64,000 nt of DNA from Lachnospiraceae bacterium (GCA_022791575.1 JAAVZI010000060.1:62001-126000); one strand, 5' to 3'; shown: positions 51,186 to 61,657, counted from the first letter of the stretch. The notes: generated by a model from the letters alone, not told the origin. Made by a program: numbers and translations.

Positions 51186-53792
51186 TTATACTACGTCACC
51201 TGTGAATGACTCCTTTGCATAAGCCTCCAGTCCGTTTTCCTTCAAATCTAATACAATGGTACTTCCTTCATGAATATCCCCAGACAAAATCAGTCTTGCT
51301 GCCAGTGTCTCCACATATTTCTGCAGATAACGCCGCAGCGGGCGTGCTCCATATACCGGATCATATCCCTGCTCGGCCACATAAGCCTTTGCCTGATCAG
51401 TCAGCGTTAGCTTCAGTTCCTTATCCGCCAGCCTTTTGTTCAGTTCTGCAATTAAAAGCTCAATAATACCAGTGATGTTATCTCTTGTCAGCGGCTTAAA
51501 CATAATGATTTCATCCAAGCGGTTAATAAATTCCGGCCGGAAATGCTGCCGCACCTCCATCTGTACCAATTCCTCGCTCTCAGACCGGATATTGCCGTTA
51601 TCATCAATGCCCTCCAGCAAGTGCTGAGAACCTAAGTTCGAAGTCATAATCAATATGGTATTTTTAAAATCCACAGTTCTTCCCTGGGAATCGGTAATTC
51701 TGCCGTCATCCAGCACCTGCAGCAGCACATTGAATACATCTGGATGTGCCTTTTCCACCTCATCAAAGAGAACTACTGAATAGGGCTTTCTTCTAACTGC
51801 TTCCGTCAGCTGTCCGCCCTCTTCGTAGCCTACATATCCTGGAGGCGCACCAATCAGCCTGGCCACTGAATGTTTCTCCATATACTCACTCATATCCAGC
51901 CGTACCATATTCTGCTCATCATCAAACAGACTCTGAGCCAGAGCTTTGGCAAGCTCCGTCTTACCTACACCCGTAGGTCCCAGGAATAAGAAGGAACCAA
52001 TTGGCTTGCTGGCATCCTTAATTCCTGCCTTAGAACGGATAATAGCGTCTGTTACACGCTCTACACCTTCATTCTGGCCAACCACCCGTTTATGAAGTTC
52101 TTCATCCAGATGCAGCGTTTTCGTCCGTTCACTTTCATTCAGTCTGGCTACCGGAATCCCTGTCCAGCGTGAAACAATTCGAGAAATCTCTTCTTCCGTT
52201 ACACTTTCATGCACTAAAGATAGTTCCCGCTTATTTAAGTCTGCTTCCTCGAACTCCAGTTCTGCCTGTAATTTAGGAAGCTCACCATACTGCAGCTGGG
52301 CTGCCTTATTCAGATCATACTCCTGCTGCGCCAGCTGAATCTGTCGATTCAATTCCTCAATCGATTCTCTAAGCCGCTGTACTTTCTCCACTGCTTTTTT
52401 CTCATTATCCCACTGGGCTTTCTGCGCAGCAAATTCTTCCCTCAGCTCTGCCAGCTCTTTCTGCAGATTCTCCAGCCGCTCTCTGCTTAAACGGTCCTCT
52501 TCCTTCTTGAGCGCTGCCTCTTCAATCTCCAGCTGCATAATCTTACGCTGACGCTCGTCCAGCTCGGTGGGCATAGAATCCAATTCTGTCTTAATCAGCG
52601 CACAGGCCTCATCAACCAGATCAATCGCCTTATCCGGCAGGAAGCGGTCAGAAATATAGCGGTGCGACAATACAGCTGCCGACACTAACGCGCCATCTGT
52701 AATCTTCACACCATGAAAGACTTCATAGCGCTCCTTGATACCTCTTAAAATAGAAATGCTGTCCTCTACAGTAGGTTCGTCCACCAGCACCGGCTGAAAT
52801 CTTCTCTCCAGCGCAGGGTCCTTCTCAATATACTGTCGGTACTCGTCCAGCGTCGTTGCTCCAATACAGTGCAGTTCCCCACGGGCCAGCATAGGCTTCA
52901 GCATATTGCCTGCATCCATGGCTCCTTCCGTCTTACCTGCTCCTACAATGGTATGCAGTTCGTCTATAAATAACAGAATCTGCCCGTCACTTTTCTTCAC
53001 TTCTTCCAGAACCGCCTTCAGCCGCTCCTCGAACTCTCCTCTGTATTTTGCGCCAGCTACCAGACTGCCCATATCCAGCGCAAATACTTTCTTATCCTTT
53101 AAGCCCTCTGGCACATCTCCTCTTACAATTCTCTGCGCCAGTCCTTCCACCACTGCGGTTTTACCTACTCCTGGTTCTCCAATAAGAACCGGATTATTCT
53201 TAGTCTTACGGGATAGAATTCGAATTACGTTGCGAATCTCACCATCCCTTCCTATTACCGGGTCCAATTTGCCCTCTTTGGCGCGCTCTACTAGATCTTG
53301 GCCGTATTTCTCCAATGTATCATAGATCGCTTCTGGATTATCACTGGTCACCCGCTGATTGCCACGTACTTCCGAAAGTGCTTTTAAAAAACGCTCCTTC
53401 GTAATTCCATAGTCCTTCCAAATCTCCTTAAGTTCTCTGCTGGGGTGGTTCAGCATGGATAAGAACAAATGTTCGACCGATACATACTCATCCCCCATCA
53501 TTCTTGCTTCATCTTCTGCTGTAATCAGCACTTCGTTCAAATATCTGCCGATTCTTAGCTCGCCGCCACTGACTTTGACACGCTTCTCCACAGCGTTCTT
53601 TACTGTATTACAAAAATGCTCTTTCTGAATCTCCATTTTCTCAATCAGCTTCAGGATCAAACTATCCTCCTGTTGAAGCAGGCTATATAATAAATGCTCC
53701 TGTTCCATTTCCTGATTGCCAAATTCATAAGCATACTTCTCACAATCCTGCACCGCCTGTATGGATTTCTGTGTAAATTTACTGATATTCAT
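51186..53792 (-). CDS. clpB: ClpB disaggregase (Hsp104 family)
   Basis: 868 aa, full family length. N-terminal Clp-N repeats (1-150), first AAA+ domain with [19 protein letters not shown] and [20 protein letters not shown], the coiled-coil middle domain (about 400-525; [20 protein letters not shown]), second AAA+ domain with [20 protein letters not shown] and [20 protein letters not shown], and the ClpB-type C-terminal domain with [14 protein letters not shown]. The middle domain distinguishes it from ClpC. It rescues aggregated protein with DnaK. No CIRCE or CtsR-type operator is seen upstream. Palindromic element E is inserted in its leader. Confidence 0.97.
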   Translation of the reverse strand: MNISKFTQKSIQAVQDCEKYAYEFGNQEMEQEHLLYSLLQQEDSLILKLIEKMEIQKEHFCNTVKNAVEKRVKVSGGELRIGRYLNEVLITAEDEARMMGDEYVSVEHLFLSMLNHPSRELKEIWKDYGITKERFLKALSEVRGNQRVTSDNPEAIYDTLEKYGQDLVERAKEGKLDPVIGRDGEIRNVIRILSRKTKNNPVLIGEPGVGKTAVVEGLAQRIVRGDVPEGLKDKKVFALDMGSLVAGAKYRGEFEERLKAVLEEVKKSDGQILLFIDELHTIVGAGKTEGAMDAGNMLKPMLARGELHCIGATTLDEYRQYIEKDPALERRFQPVLVDEPTVEDSISILRGIKERYEVFHGVKITDGALVSAAVLSHRYISDRFLPDKAIDLVDEACALIKTELDSMPTELDERQRKIMQLEIEEAALKKEEDRLSRERLENLQKELAELREEFAAQKAQWDNEKKAVEKVQRLRESIEELNRQIQLAQQEYDLNKAAQLQYGELPKLQAELEFEEADLNKRELSLVHESVTEEEISRIVSRWTGIPVARLNESERTKTLHLDEELHKRVVGQNEGVERVTDAIIRSKAGIKDASKPIGSFLFLGPTGVGKTELAKALAQSLFDDEQNMVRLDMSEYMEKHSVARLIGAPPGYVGYEEGGQLTEAVRRKPYSVVLFDEVEKAHPDVFNVLLQVLDDGRITDSQGRTVDFKNTILIMTSNLGSQHLLEGIDDNGNIRSESEELVQMEVRQHFRPEFINRLDEIIMFKPLTRDNITGIIELLIAELNKRLADKELKLTLTDQAKAYVAEQGYDPVYGARPLRRYLQKYVETLAARLILSGDIHEGSTIVLDLKENGLEAYAKESFTGDVV

Positions 53793-53820
53793 ATTCTTAC
53801 CTCCCTTTTATGTTGTATAA

Positions 53821-53963
53821 TAGGTAATTGCGAACGTTGTATTTCAGGCGACGAGTTTGAACAATATATACAAAAATTCCGCTCAAAGACGTTTTTAATT
53901 CGCTACATTTTTGTATATATTGCCCAAACTCTGGCATAGAAATAAGAGTTTTGCAAATACCTA
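53821..53963. repeat. Palindromic mobile element copy E (143 bp) in the clpB leader, with 11-bp target duplications
   Basis: Ends TAGGTAATTGCGAACGTTG and GTTTTGCAAATACCTA. Inner arms CAATATATACAAAAA and TTTTTGTATATATTG pair. Flanked by ATGTTGTATAA on both sides (53810-53820 and 53964-53974), an exact 11-bp duplication. It lies between the clpB promoter and its ribosome binding site, so it is transcribed as a long hairpin in the leader. Confidence 0.92.
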
Positions 53964-54022
53964 ATGTTGTATAATATAGAAAAACATAAAACATATGCTG
54001 TTCTATATCTTATATAACAACT

Positions 54023-54050
54023 AGTATAATCAAATTTTTATAAATGTCAA
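54023..54050 (-). promoter_or_regulatory. Sigma-A promoter of clpB
   Basis: Minus strand: TTGACA (54050-54045), a 16-nt spacer and TATACT (54028-54023). About 230 bp separate it from the ATG of clpB, of which 154 bp are element E and its extra target copy. Confidence 0.75.
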
Positions 54051-54162
54051 GTCCTTTTTCTATTTTTTCCAGATTCTTTCATAACATGCCTGATTTCTTG
54101 CTTATATGCTGACCTGCCTCATAGAATATCATGCTGTTCGCTATAATCTTTACCTAAAAAAA

Positions 54163-54189
54163 TCTCTCCGCTTGCACTAAGCGGAGAGA
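54163..54189 (-). terminator. Intrinsic terminator after the GGDEF-EAL gene
   Basis: A perfect 11-bp stem TCTCTCCGCTT/AAGCGGAGAGA, followed on the minus strand by TTTTTTT. It lies 70 bp past the stop. Confidence 0.9.
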
Positions 54190-54258
54190 GACATTTCTTA
54201 TTACTGTCCAGATTAGAACTACTTATTTTATCTTATGATACATGAGCCAATCCTTTTC

Positions 54259-57255
54259 TTAATCCATTGTCACTGTTTCTCCCACTAATTGAGATTCTCT
54301 GGCACATTCTCGAATCTGCTCCTTTAATTCTTCCGCAATATCCGCAATCTTGAATTTACCTCTTGCCAGATACCAGCCCTGCATATAATCCACGCCAAGT
54401 CGAATCAGCGTCTGCATTTCCTCATAGCTGTCAATCCCTTCTGCAATCACCTTCATACCATGAGATTTAGTGTAATCTAACAGCCCATGTACAATCTTCT
54501 GCCGAGACTCATCCTTATGAATATTGCTGATAATTGACATATCCAACTTCACATATTTTGGATTTATATATAACAACGTAGACTCATTGCTATATCCTGT
54601 ACCAAAATCATCCAGCGCAATACTAGCATCATGCTGTACCGCCCATTCGCATTTCGTTTCCATACAGGATTTATCGGTCTGCTCATTTTCAATAATCTCA
54701 ATCACCACACGATTTAGAAGATGATGATATTTTTTCTCTAGTTCCTGTGTATCTTCCTCTTCCAACACATGATTGGGAACAGAATTAATAAAAATCCGAA
54801 AGGTATCTTCTGGCTTTTGCTGCATATCAACTGCCTCCAACGCAGCCATCCAGGTAACTCTCTCAACCTGATATAGCTTGGACTGCGCCTTAGCCAGGCG
54901 CATAACATCCTCCGGCGAACGCAGGGAATCAATCTGCGGCCTCATCAAAGCCTCATATCCAAAGACTTCTCCTGTCGCAGCTTCTACAATTGGCTGGAAA
55001 ATGTACCGCACCATCCCCTCTTCCTCGAACAGACGGTTCAGTTCTTCCTTTCCAGTAAATAACACAGCATCCTTCTCATATTTCTCTTTATCAAATTCCT
55101 TAATATTACCTTTCTTATTCCCTTTTGTCTCATACATGGCAAAATCGGCATACTTAATCAGTTCGTCCAAATACGTGGCATCGTCTGGATACCAGGCAAT
55201 CCCCGCCGAAGCCCGAAGCCGGATATTTTCCCCTGTTGGCACTGTAATACAAGACTCCTTCAGCCTTTTGTGCACATCATAAACCAGAGCTCGAATTTCT
55301 TCCTTATCTGAATATCCATAGATAAACATCAGAAATTCATCGCCAGACATACGTGCTACCAACGCACCATACTGATTCATCGTACTTAGAACCACTGCTG
55401 CCTCTCGGATATATTTATCCCCGTACTCATGGCCATAGGTATCATTAAAAAACTTCAGATTATCCAAATCCATCATAACCACTGCCGCTACACCCAGATT
55501 CCCACGTTTTAAAAGCTGTCCCAGCTTAGCACGGAAAGCTGTACGATTCAACAGTCTAGTCAGAATATCATAATCTCTTTCATACTCAATCTTCTGTTTT
55601 TCCAAAATCTCTGCCGTAACATCCTGCACTGCAACTAATGTTCGTTTATCCTTATTCTTTAGGCGAACCCGAATCCATTTATTCGCACCGCTACGGCTGG
55701 TCATCTGGTACGTATCCTCTTCTCCTTCATATTTGACCAGATTCTTGCGCAGAACTTCAATTTCCACATCGAATGCTTTTCGGCTGATATATCGATTCTC
55801 CCTATCTATATGGTGAAATTCCAGAATCTGTGCTGCGCCCCAGGTACAGAATATAAAGTCCTCACTTTCCCGTAATTCGATCGCACCCACTAAGATTCCT
55901 GTCATCTCAATAATTTCGACTAATTTAGTGGAAGAGGTGCTCCTCTCTTCCAACTGTCTAATTGTATCTGCCAGCTGATCAATCTCCTTAATATCTGCCT
56001 GTCCAATTACCAGCTGTTCTTTCGGCGAACTATTGTGGATATCATACATCATTTGACGTAGATAGGTAGTGACCCTCATGCAGATATACCAGACTTCCAA
56101 CCCACCTAGAAGAACCATTAGAACCATTGCCACCAACAATCCCCAAACCAGTCTGTGATAGGTTTTCAGAAGATCATTCTCATTTTGCACTCCAAGCAGA
56201 GCCCATTGTTCCTCGGCATAAGGCGACTGTGGAATATATAACTCCATACCTGCAATGGTTCCGACATAATTACCCGCAAGCTTTGTATTAATCAAATACA
56301 TATTGTCCTTATTATCATATTTAGAATAATTAATATACCCCTTCTTATCTGTAATTCCTTTGCCGGAATTCGAAAAAGATACCATTGACAGATAGTTTTC
56401 ATTGCTGCTGCAGCGATGTATCAGATAATAGCTGGCACTGCCGCTGGATGATATCTCATTATAAGCCATTTCATCCAGAAACATCTGTTCACTCATCTCA
56501 ATTCCCAATACGCCATAAAACTTTCCTTCCTGGTCTACCAAAGGAACTGTATAAGTGATAATCTGCTGATCATCTCCATACATGCAATAAACCGGACTCC
56601 AGTAACCGCTATTCATACTACCCTGTTTCTCTACAAGCTGTTCCATCTTATTATAAAAATCATTTTCCGGCCTTTCATCAATCCTAAATTCCGAACGCCA
56701 ATTCACATTGGTGGCAAATTCTACCTGCTCTAACAGTGCTTCGCTTCCTCTTAATACTGAAAAATATCTGGTATCTGCCATCCCTGGCCGGGAGTTGCGT
56801 AGATAATATCCACACTTTACACCATTATCCACCCCATTGCCTTCCAGTACCAGAAATACTCCCGAACTTAAGCTGCCTTTCAGCATCTCTTCCATCTCAT
56901 CGGTCAGCTCCTGCATAATCTCATCATCCAGTCTGGAATCCGCATACAAATCAGCAATTGTCTGATTCCGTTCTGTAAGCAAAGAGGCAATCTCTTCTTC
57001 CAGTCTAGCCTTATAAGCCTTTGCCAGCTCCCGTTTCTCCATCATTAGATCCTGTATCTTCTCAGAACGGTTCGCAACAATCTCATAAAAGCCATTATAC
57101 CGCTCTGTCTTCAGTTTATCCATAGTCCCGCTCAAACTGAACATCCCATAGCCGATTCCGAGCTGAATCAGCATAACCACTATCATTGGAAAAATAAGTT
57201 TACCAAATAATGTTCTCTCCTTATGTATTGTTTTATCTTTATTGTATTTCGTCAT
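54259..57255 (-). CDS. Membrane receptor with extracellular Cache-like domain, GGDEF and EAL domains
   Basis: 998 aa. Span about 20-40, a large extracellular sensory region (about 45-365, with YSPVYCMYGDDQQIITYTVPLVDQ split as strands of a PDC/Cache domain), a second span (about 370-392), then a PAS-like part (about 445-555). GGDEF domain (about 560-715): VMMDLDNLKFFNDTYGHEYG and ARMSGDEFLMFI, where SGDEF replaces GGDEF. EAL domain (about 735-985): FGYEALMRPQ, IEIIENEQ, IALDDFGTGYSNESTLLYIN, VKLDMSII and VIAEGIDSYEEMQTLI. EAL catalytic residues look intact, so it probably degrades cyclic di-GMP, possibly also makes it. Ligand unknown. Confidence 0.93.
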   Translation of the reverse strand: MTKYNKDKTIHKERTLFGKLIFPMIVVMLIQLGIGYGMFSLSGTMDKLKTERYNGFYEIVANRSEKIQDLMMEKRELAKAYKARLEEEIASLLTERNQTIADLYADSRLDDEIMQELTDEMEEMLKGSLSSGVFLVLEGNGVDNGVKCGYYLRNSRPGMADTRYFSVLRGSEALLEQVEFATNVNWRSEFRIDERPENDFYNKMEQLVEKQGSMNSGYWSPVYCMYGDDQQIITYTVPLVDQEGKFYGVLGIEMSEQMFLDEMAYNEISSSGSASYYLIHRCSSNENYLSMVSFSNSGKGITDKKGYINYSKYDNKDNMYLINTKLAGNYVGTIAGMELYIPQSPYAEEQWALLGVQNENDLLKTYHRLVWGLLVAMVLMVLLGGLEVWYICMRVTTYLRQMMYDIHNSSPKEQLVIGQADIKEIDQLADTIRQLEERSTSSTKLVEIIEMTGILVGAIELRESEDFIFCTWGAAQILEFHHIDRENRYISRKAFDVEIEVLRKNLVKYEGEEDTYQMTSRSGANKWIRVRLKNKDKRTLVAVQDVTAEILEKQKIEYERDYDILTRLLNRTAFRAKLGQLLKRGNLGVAAVVMMDLDNLKFFNDTYGHEYGDKYIREAAVVLSTMNQYGALVARMSGDEFLMFIYGYSDKEEIRALVYDVHKRLKESCITVPTGENIRLRASAGIAWYPDDATYLDELIKYADFAMYETKGNKKGNIKEFDKEKYEKDAVLFTGKEELNRLFEEEGMVRYIFQPIVEAATGEVFGYEALMRPQIDSLRSPEDVMRLAKAQSKLYQVERVTWMAALEAVDMQQKPEDTFRIFINSVPNHVLEEEDTQELEKKYHHLLNRVVIEIIENEQTDKSCMETKCEWAVQHDASIALDDFGTGYSNESTLLYINPKYVKLDMSIISNIHKDESRQKIVHGLLDYTKSHGMKVIAEGIDSYEEMQTLIRLGVDYMQGWYLARGKFKIADIAEELKEQIRECARESQLVGETVTMD

Positions 57256-57393
57256 AGAATCCGCTCCATTTGTATGAAATATCGTTCTTACTTAGTATAC
57301 AATAGATTGGTCTGAACTGCAATTAATATTTTTATTAGTTCAAAATTAACATAATTTAATACATATAATGTAAAACTTATTTCAATGAAAACA

Positions 57394-57419
57394 AATCCGC
57401 CAGCATACACTGGCGGATT
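57394..57419 (-). terminator. Intrinsic terminator after the LamG/dockerin gene
   Basis: A perfect 10-bp stem AATCCGCCAG/CTGGCGGATT with loop CATACA, followed on the minus strand by TTTGTTTTC. Confidence 0.85.
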
Positions 57420-57470
57420 CATACTATTCAATAAAATACCATATCTTAAGTTCTTAATAAATCTCTATCA

Positions 57471-59618
57471 TTACTTTGGATATACCTTATCCAAATCACT
57501 ACTTAATTTAGAAGCATATCTTAGGATCTGTACGGCATCCTTCGCATTCACGAATTTATCACCATTTACATTACCTCTCTGCATACGCTCTTCCTCTGTC
57601 ATAAGATCTAAGCTGCTGCTTAACTTAGAAGCATATCTAAGAATCTGTACGGCATCCTTTGCATTTACAAACGCATCGCCATTTACATTACCAATCACTG
57701 GTTTATCATCGCCTCCAGGATTTTCTTCCTTATCATTCAGTGCTTCGTCATATAAATCGATTGCCTGGCTAGCTGTCATTGCATAATCAAAGAAAGAAAT
57801 ATTATCCAGACGTACTCCCTCAATTGATCCATAGCCCTGTCCAAGACATTCAGAAGCAAATCCAGTACCACCCAGATAAAGATCTGTATTCACATCCTGA
57901 AGCCAATCCATCAATGTGTCACCATATGCATTCGCTGGTCCTGGATTCAATGTACCACTTGGACTCCAGTCGGGAATATTATCTTCTGAAAAAGCAAATG
58001 GTTTCTTAATTCCTTTTCCTTTATTGAAAGTCTTTCCTACATTCTTCTGTCCAAATGTATGATCTGTTACACCTGGCTCTTCTTTCATATAAGTGTAATC
58101 AATTTCAGCTTCTGTTTCAAAACCATCTACATAAGTCTGAACCCAGTCATTCTTAATAACGATTGTTACATAATGCCACTTCTCTGCAGCAGGATTGTTA
58201 TTACGCAGATTCGTTACTAATTCATCTCCGTCAAAATAAAACTGATTATAAGAATCAAAAGTACCAAACTGTCCATCATCTTCAGAATTCGGATTCTTAA
58301 CCCTTACACCATCCACTGCTTTCTGCTGATTAACACCATTCACAGTATAGCTTTCTGTTCTGTAATTATCTGCGCGGAATCCAAAATCATTATCCGTAGA
58401 AATCTGAAGAGAACCTTTTACGATACCTTCACGAATCTTACTCTTGGAAGAAAAATCATTCTCAAAATCATCTTCCGCTGCATAACGATATCTAAACCGC
58501 TCATAAGTATTCTCATCCGGATTTGTACTTCCTTTATTAGCAAAAGAAGAAATCTTAGCAACTACTTTACTTTTATCAACGGTCATAGTATCCATGTCTA
58601 CTGCATAGACTTCAATCTTGCGTTCGCTCTCTAATCCTTCAACATCAATCGGATCATACCATCCGCCGCCAAGAGCAGTTCCATTGATTGCCTTAGCAAC
58701 ATCTGCTGCCTGGTCAGAAGCTTCTTTAGCCGGATAATTAGGATTCAGACGAACTAATTTTCCAAAATTCTTGTATAATACATAAACATTATTTCTTTCA
58801 TCCGCAACGATCTGCTGTTCACCCAGATCATAATCTTTTAAAGTTTCTGTATCGCCGTTCGCCAGCGCTTCATCATAAGCTTTACAAGCCCGGTATCTGC
58901 TTCCGTCGTCTTTATTCATCACAAGTTTTCCCGTGTTATTAAAGACAACTGTTGTGGCATTAGCACCTCTATCCTTACCAGTTCCATCCGTTACTTTCTC
59001 TCCTACATCATTTACTTTAATCTTCGGCACTTTCACCCAGTAAGAGATTGTAATTCCAGACAGCTCTTTCCCTTCATTTTTCTTATTATACTCTTTAAAA
59101 GGATTCTCCATCTTCACGCGGCCGCTAAGACGCTCTTTCTGCTGAATCAGAGAGCCTGTCGGATATTCTTGATTCAATGCTGATGAAGAAACATCGCTTA
59201 CACCTTCTGCTGAAGCTGCTGCTACTGCATCTGCTGAAGTCTTTTCATAACGGTCTACCTTCACATAATCCTTGAATTCCAGAACCTTACCTCGTGTACT
59301 ATCCTCAACAACCTCAGGCATTTGGTCTGTAGCATCCTCCTTGGCATATACATATTCGCCGCTGACTTCTTTAATAACTGGACTTCCATTCTCATCAAAA
59401 GCAAGACGCTGCTCACTTTCCACTTTCATATCCTCTTCGAATCCATCATTAAAATTAATAGTTCTGACCGCTGTACCCAATAAGCCATCTGTCTCAGCTG
59501 CCTCTGCCTTAACAGCCTGATTCTTCATATACACTGTAGACGGAACGGCAAGAGTAAGTGCCATTGCTGCTGCGCATACAGAAGCAACTGTCTTTCTTGT
59601 CAATTTCATTTTTTTCAT
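57471..59618 (-). CDS. Secreted LamG/concanavalin-like protein with C-terminal dockerin
   Basis: 715 aa from ATG 59618 (AGAAAGGATGTATGG upstream). Signal peptide with hydrophobic core VASVCAAAMALTLAVPSTV and a likely cut after AEA. The long region (about 45-620) holds laminin-G/ConA-like segments: GITISYWVKVPK, KWHYVTIVIKNDWVQTYVDG, and YLGGTG...VRLDNISFFDYAMTASQA. The C-terminal dockerin has two F-hand repeats: GNVNGDAFVNAKDAVQILRY and GNVNGDKFVNAKDAVQILRY. No catalytic motif is apparent; it may bind glycans. It is the last of four minus-strand surface genes and ends in DLDKVYPK like the neighbouring dockerins. Confidence 0.85.
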   Translation of the reverse strand: MKKMKLTRKTVASVCAAAMALTLAVPSTVYMKNQAVKAEAAETDGLLGTAVRTINFNDGFEEDMKVESEQRLAFDENGSPVIKEVSGEYVYAKEDATDQMPEVVEDSTRGKVLEFKDYVKVDRYEKTSADAVAAASAEGVSDVSSSALNQEYPTGSLIQQKERLSGRVKMENPFKEYNKKNEGKELSGITISYWVKVPKIKVNDVGEKVTDGTGKDRGANATTVVFNNTGKLVMNKDDGSRYRACKAYDEALANGDTETLKDYDLGEQQIVADERNNVYVLYKNFGKLVRLNPNYPAKEASDQAADVAKAINGTALGGGWYDPIDVEGLESERKIEVYAVDMDTMTVDKSKVVAKISSFANKGSTNPDENTYERFRYRYAAEDDFENDFSSKSKIREGIVKGSLQISTDNDFGFRADNYRTESYTVNGVNQQKAVDGVRVKNPNSEDDGQFGTFDSYNQFYFDGDELVTNLRNNNPAAEKWHYVTIVIKNDWVQTYVDGFETEAEIDYTYMKEEPGVTDHTFGQKNVGKTFNKGKGIKKPFAFSEDNIPDWSPSGTLNPGPANAYGDTLMDWLQDVNTDLYLGGTGFASECLGQGYGSIEGVRLDNISFFDYAMTASQAIDLYDEALNDKEENPGGDDKPVIGNVNGDAFVNAKDAVQILRYASKLSSSLDLMTEEERMQRGNVNGDKFVNAKDAVQILRYASKLSSDLDKVYPK

Positions 59619-59800
59619 TCCATACATCCTTTCTAAATATAATATTATGTATTTTTTTCAACACCCCACCTGCTTAGAAAATGCAGGCTACTACTAATAC
59701 TATTATACAAAACATTTTTAATAAAATCAAGTGTATTTTAACATTTTATACAAACCATAATTAGGATATCCAAAATGCTGCAAATACCATCTAATTGCTT

Positions 59801-59827
59801 AAAAGACCCTGATATTCCGGGCCTTTT
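59801..59827 (-). terminator. Terminator after the cohesin-like anchor gene
   Basis: AAAAGACCC/GGGCCTTTT, a 9-bp stem with one G-T pair and a 9-nt loop, 11 bp after the stop. Followed on the minus strand by AAGC, so it is weak as a stand-alone terminator. Confidence 0.5.
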
Positions 59828-59838
59828 CCATTATTTCT

Positions 59839-60792
59839 CTATAAATCCTGTTTTTCCTGAGCTTTCTTCGCCCTTATCACTACAACTACTGCTGCCGTTA
59901 ACACACCAACTGCTGCTATTAAAATCCATGTTGGAAACGGACGCTGCTTTTCTTTCTGATGATCGTTCTTCTTTGGCTGGTCAGTTTTTACCGCAGGTGC
60001 TGTTTCAGCCGGTTCTGTACGATTAACTGCTTCACCAGACACCAGACCTTCTGCCCCCCCACTTACTTCTGCCTCTGAAGCCGTTGGAGACGTAGCGCTT
60101 CCTTCCTCCGGCAAACTAGTCTGCTCCTCTTGCAAAAACTCTGCCGCAGATTCAGTAGGAGATACCCGATCTTTTTGGACCGGTTCGCTGTTAATTACAT
60201 CATTCACTCTATATGAAACAGCTGGGGCAGAATGAGCTGCATTTAAGATCTCTTCACCGTTATTATAATTAGAAGCTCCTTCGACTAGCTGCAGTGTTCC
60301 TGCATCAAAATCAGGTATGGGGGTGGACGGCGGTTCATTCTCTGCTGCAGAATCACTAACAGAAGCTGGAGGTTCCGTATCAGAAGTCTTTGGAACAAGC
60401 ACAATTGTCGCAATCACACCATTATATACAGGAGCTGTATAACCTTTCTGAACTTCAAAAATACCACCAAGCACAACATAACCACCGTTGTCGTTTGCAA
60501 CAGCCATACCGCCATACCCATTGGTATCTCCGGTATACTTTGATAAAAATTCTCCCTTAAACCTAACCGACTTTACTTTCACTTTTTCCTGATCATACAC
60601 TACTGCATAATCAAAAGCTGTCATCGCCTGATTTTCCCAGTTGAGTGTAACCTCAATCTCTCCGGTCTCTCTCTTAGTAGTTAAAAAAGATACCGGCGGA
60701 GATACAATTTCATCAACTTCTGCTGATACTGACACCGCAGGATACAACAGCAGCATCCATATAACCAGTATTGCTGAAAAAATTTTTTTCAT
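59839..60792 (-). CDS. Membrane-anchored cohesin-like surface protein
   Basis: 317 aa. Signal peptide (IFSAILVIWMLLLYPAVSV, cut after SAE). Residues about 30-140 form a beta-sandwich of cohesin type: GEIEVTLNWENQAMTAFDYA, VVYDQEKVKVKSVRFKGEF, GYVVLGGIFE and VYNGVIATIVLVPK. A Pro/Ser/Thr/Glu-rich linker (about 140-285) leads to a transmembrane helix (about 288-308; FPTWILIAAVGVLTAAVVVV) and a basic tail (IRAKKAQEKQDL). This is a cell-wall-spanning layout that would display the cohesin-like domain outside. It closely resembles residues about 40-165 of the neighbouring 276-aa protein. The cohesin assignment is from the fold-like pattern and is inference. Confidence 0.7.
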   Translation of the reverse strand: MKKIFSAILVIWMLLLYPAVSVSAEVDEIVSPPVSFLTTKRETGEIEVTLNWENQAMTAFDYAVVYDQEKVKVKSVRFKGEFLSKYTGDTNGYGGMAVANDNGGYVVLGGIFEVQKGYTAPVYNGVIATIVLVPKTSDTEPPASVSDSAAENEPPSTPIPDFDAGTLQLVEGASNYNNGEEILNAAHSAPAVSYRVNDVINSEPVQKDRVSPTESAAEFLQEEQTSLPEEGSATSPTASEAEVSGGAEGLVSGEAVNRTEPAETAPAVKTDQPKKNDHQKEKQRPFPTWILIAAVGVLTAAVVVVIRAKKAQEKQDL

Positions 60793-60826
60793 TCTAATCC
60801 CTGTCTTATAGTACTATTACACCAGC

Positions 60827-61657
60827 TTAGTCTCTTGGATAAACCTGATCCAAATCACTTGATAGCTTAGCAGCATATCGAAGAATTTGTACTGCATCTT
60901 TTGCGTTTACAAATCTATCGTTGTTCACGTTACCTCTTAACATACGCTCATCTTCTGACATATCATCCAAAGTACTGGACAATTTAGCGGCATATCGAAG
61001 GATCTGTACCGCATCTTTGGCATTCACAAAATTATCCCCATTCACATTACCAATTACTGGAGCTTCGGCTTTACCTGTATCCAGATCAATGACTTGTGAA
61101 GACTCCGCATTGGCAATTGATTCTGAAGTCGGATATTTGATATTATCATCTGTATTCTTTATGATCTTAATCTTACCAAACGTTTCTGCACCTTCAGCTT
61201 TCTTAAAGGTAATTGTCGCAATAGCTCCTGTATACTCAGGTGTTGTATCTGACTTATTGGCATATGCTCCGCCCAAAGTCACATATCCATATTGCTCAAA
61301 ATCTTTAATTGCCACTACCGAAGCACTATTACCTGGCTCCTGATCCATCTCATCATCTGCCATTATTGCTGTATACTGTTCCAGAAATTCCGGATCTAAT
61401 GCACGGCTGCTTACTGCCGCTGTTGATGTATCATATACTACTGCATAAGCAAACTTATCAAACTGTTGCTTATTCCAGCTTAGCGTTACTGTTACAGTGT
61501 CTTCTGACTTCTCACAAGTCACTTGTACTGCCGGAGAATTGGTTGCTTCTGCGGCCTGAACTACTGCAGGAGCCCCCTGTATAGCTGTAACTCCAGATAC
61601 AGACAATGCTATAGCGCCTGCAAGCGCTAACGCTGCGATACGTTTCATTTGTTTCAT
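60827..61657 (-). CDS. Secreted cohesin-like protein with C-terminal dockerin (adaptor-like)
   Basis: 276 aa. Signal peptide (IAALALAGAIALSVSGVTAI, cut after QAAEA). Cohesin-like domain (about 40-165): VTVTLSWNKQQFDKFAYAVV, YDTSTAAVSSRALDPEFLEQ, YGYVTLGGAYA and YTGAIATITFKK. It is a paralogue of the anchor next door. The C-terminal dockerin (about 200-270) has GNVNGDNFVNAKDAVQILRY and GNVNNDRFVNAKDAVQILRY, each followed by AAKLSS. A domain that binds dockerins joined to a dockerin would be an adaptor. The gene is 35 bp upstream of the anchor gene on the same strand, so they are probably co-transcribed. Confidence 0.78.
   Translation of the reverse strand: MKQMKRIAALALAGAIALSVSGVTAIQGAPAVVQAAEATNSPAVQVTCEKSEDTVTVTLSWNKQQFDKFAYAVVYDTSTAAVSSRALDPEFLEQYTAIMADDEMDQEPGNSASVVAIKDFEQYGYVTLGGAYANKSDTTPEYTGAIATITFKKAEGAETFGKIKIIKNTDDNIKYPTSESIANAESSQVIDLDTGKAEAPVIGNVNGDNFVNAKDAVQILRYAAKLSSTLDDMSEDERMLRGNVNNDRFVNAKDAVQILRYAAKLSSDLDQVYPRD

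Noticed and set aside
53793..54045. CIRCE or CtsR-type heat-shock operator before clpB
   Set aside because: No TTAGCACTC-N9-GAGTGCTAA and no clear heptanucleotide direct repeat were found; only the sigma-A promoter and element E are visible.
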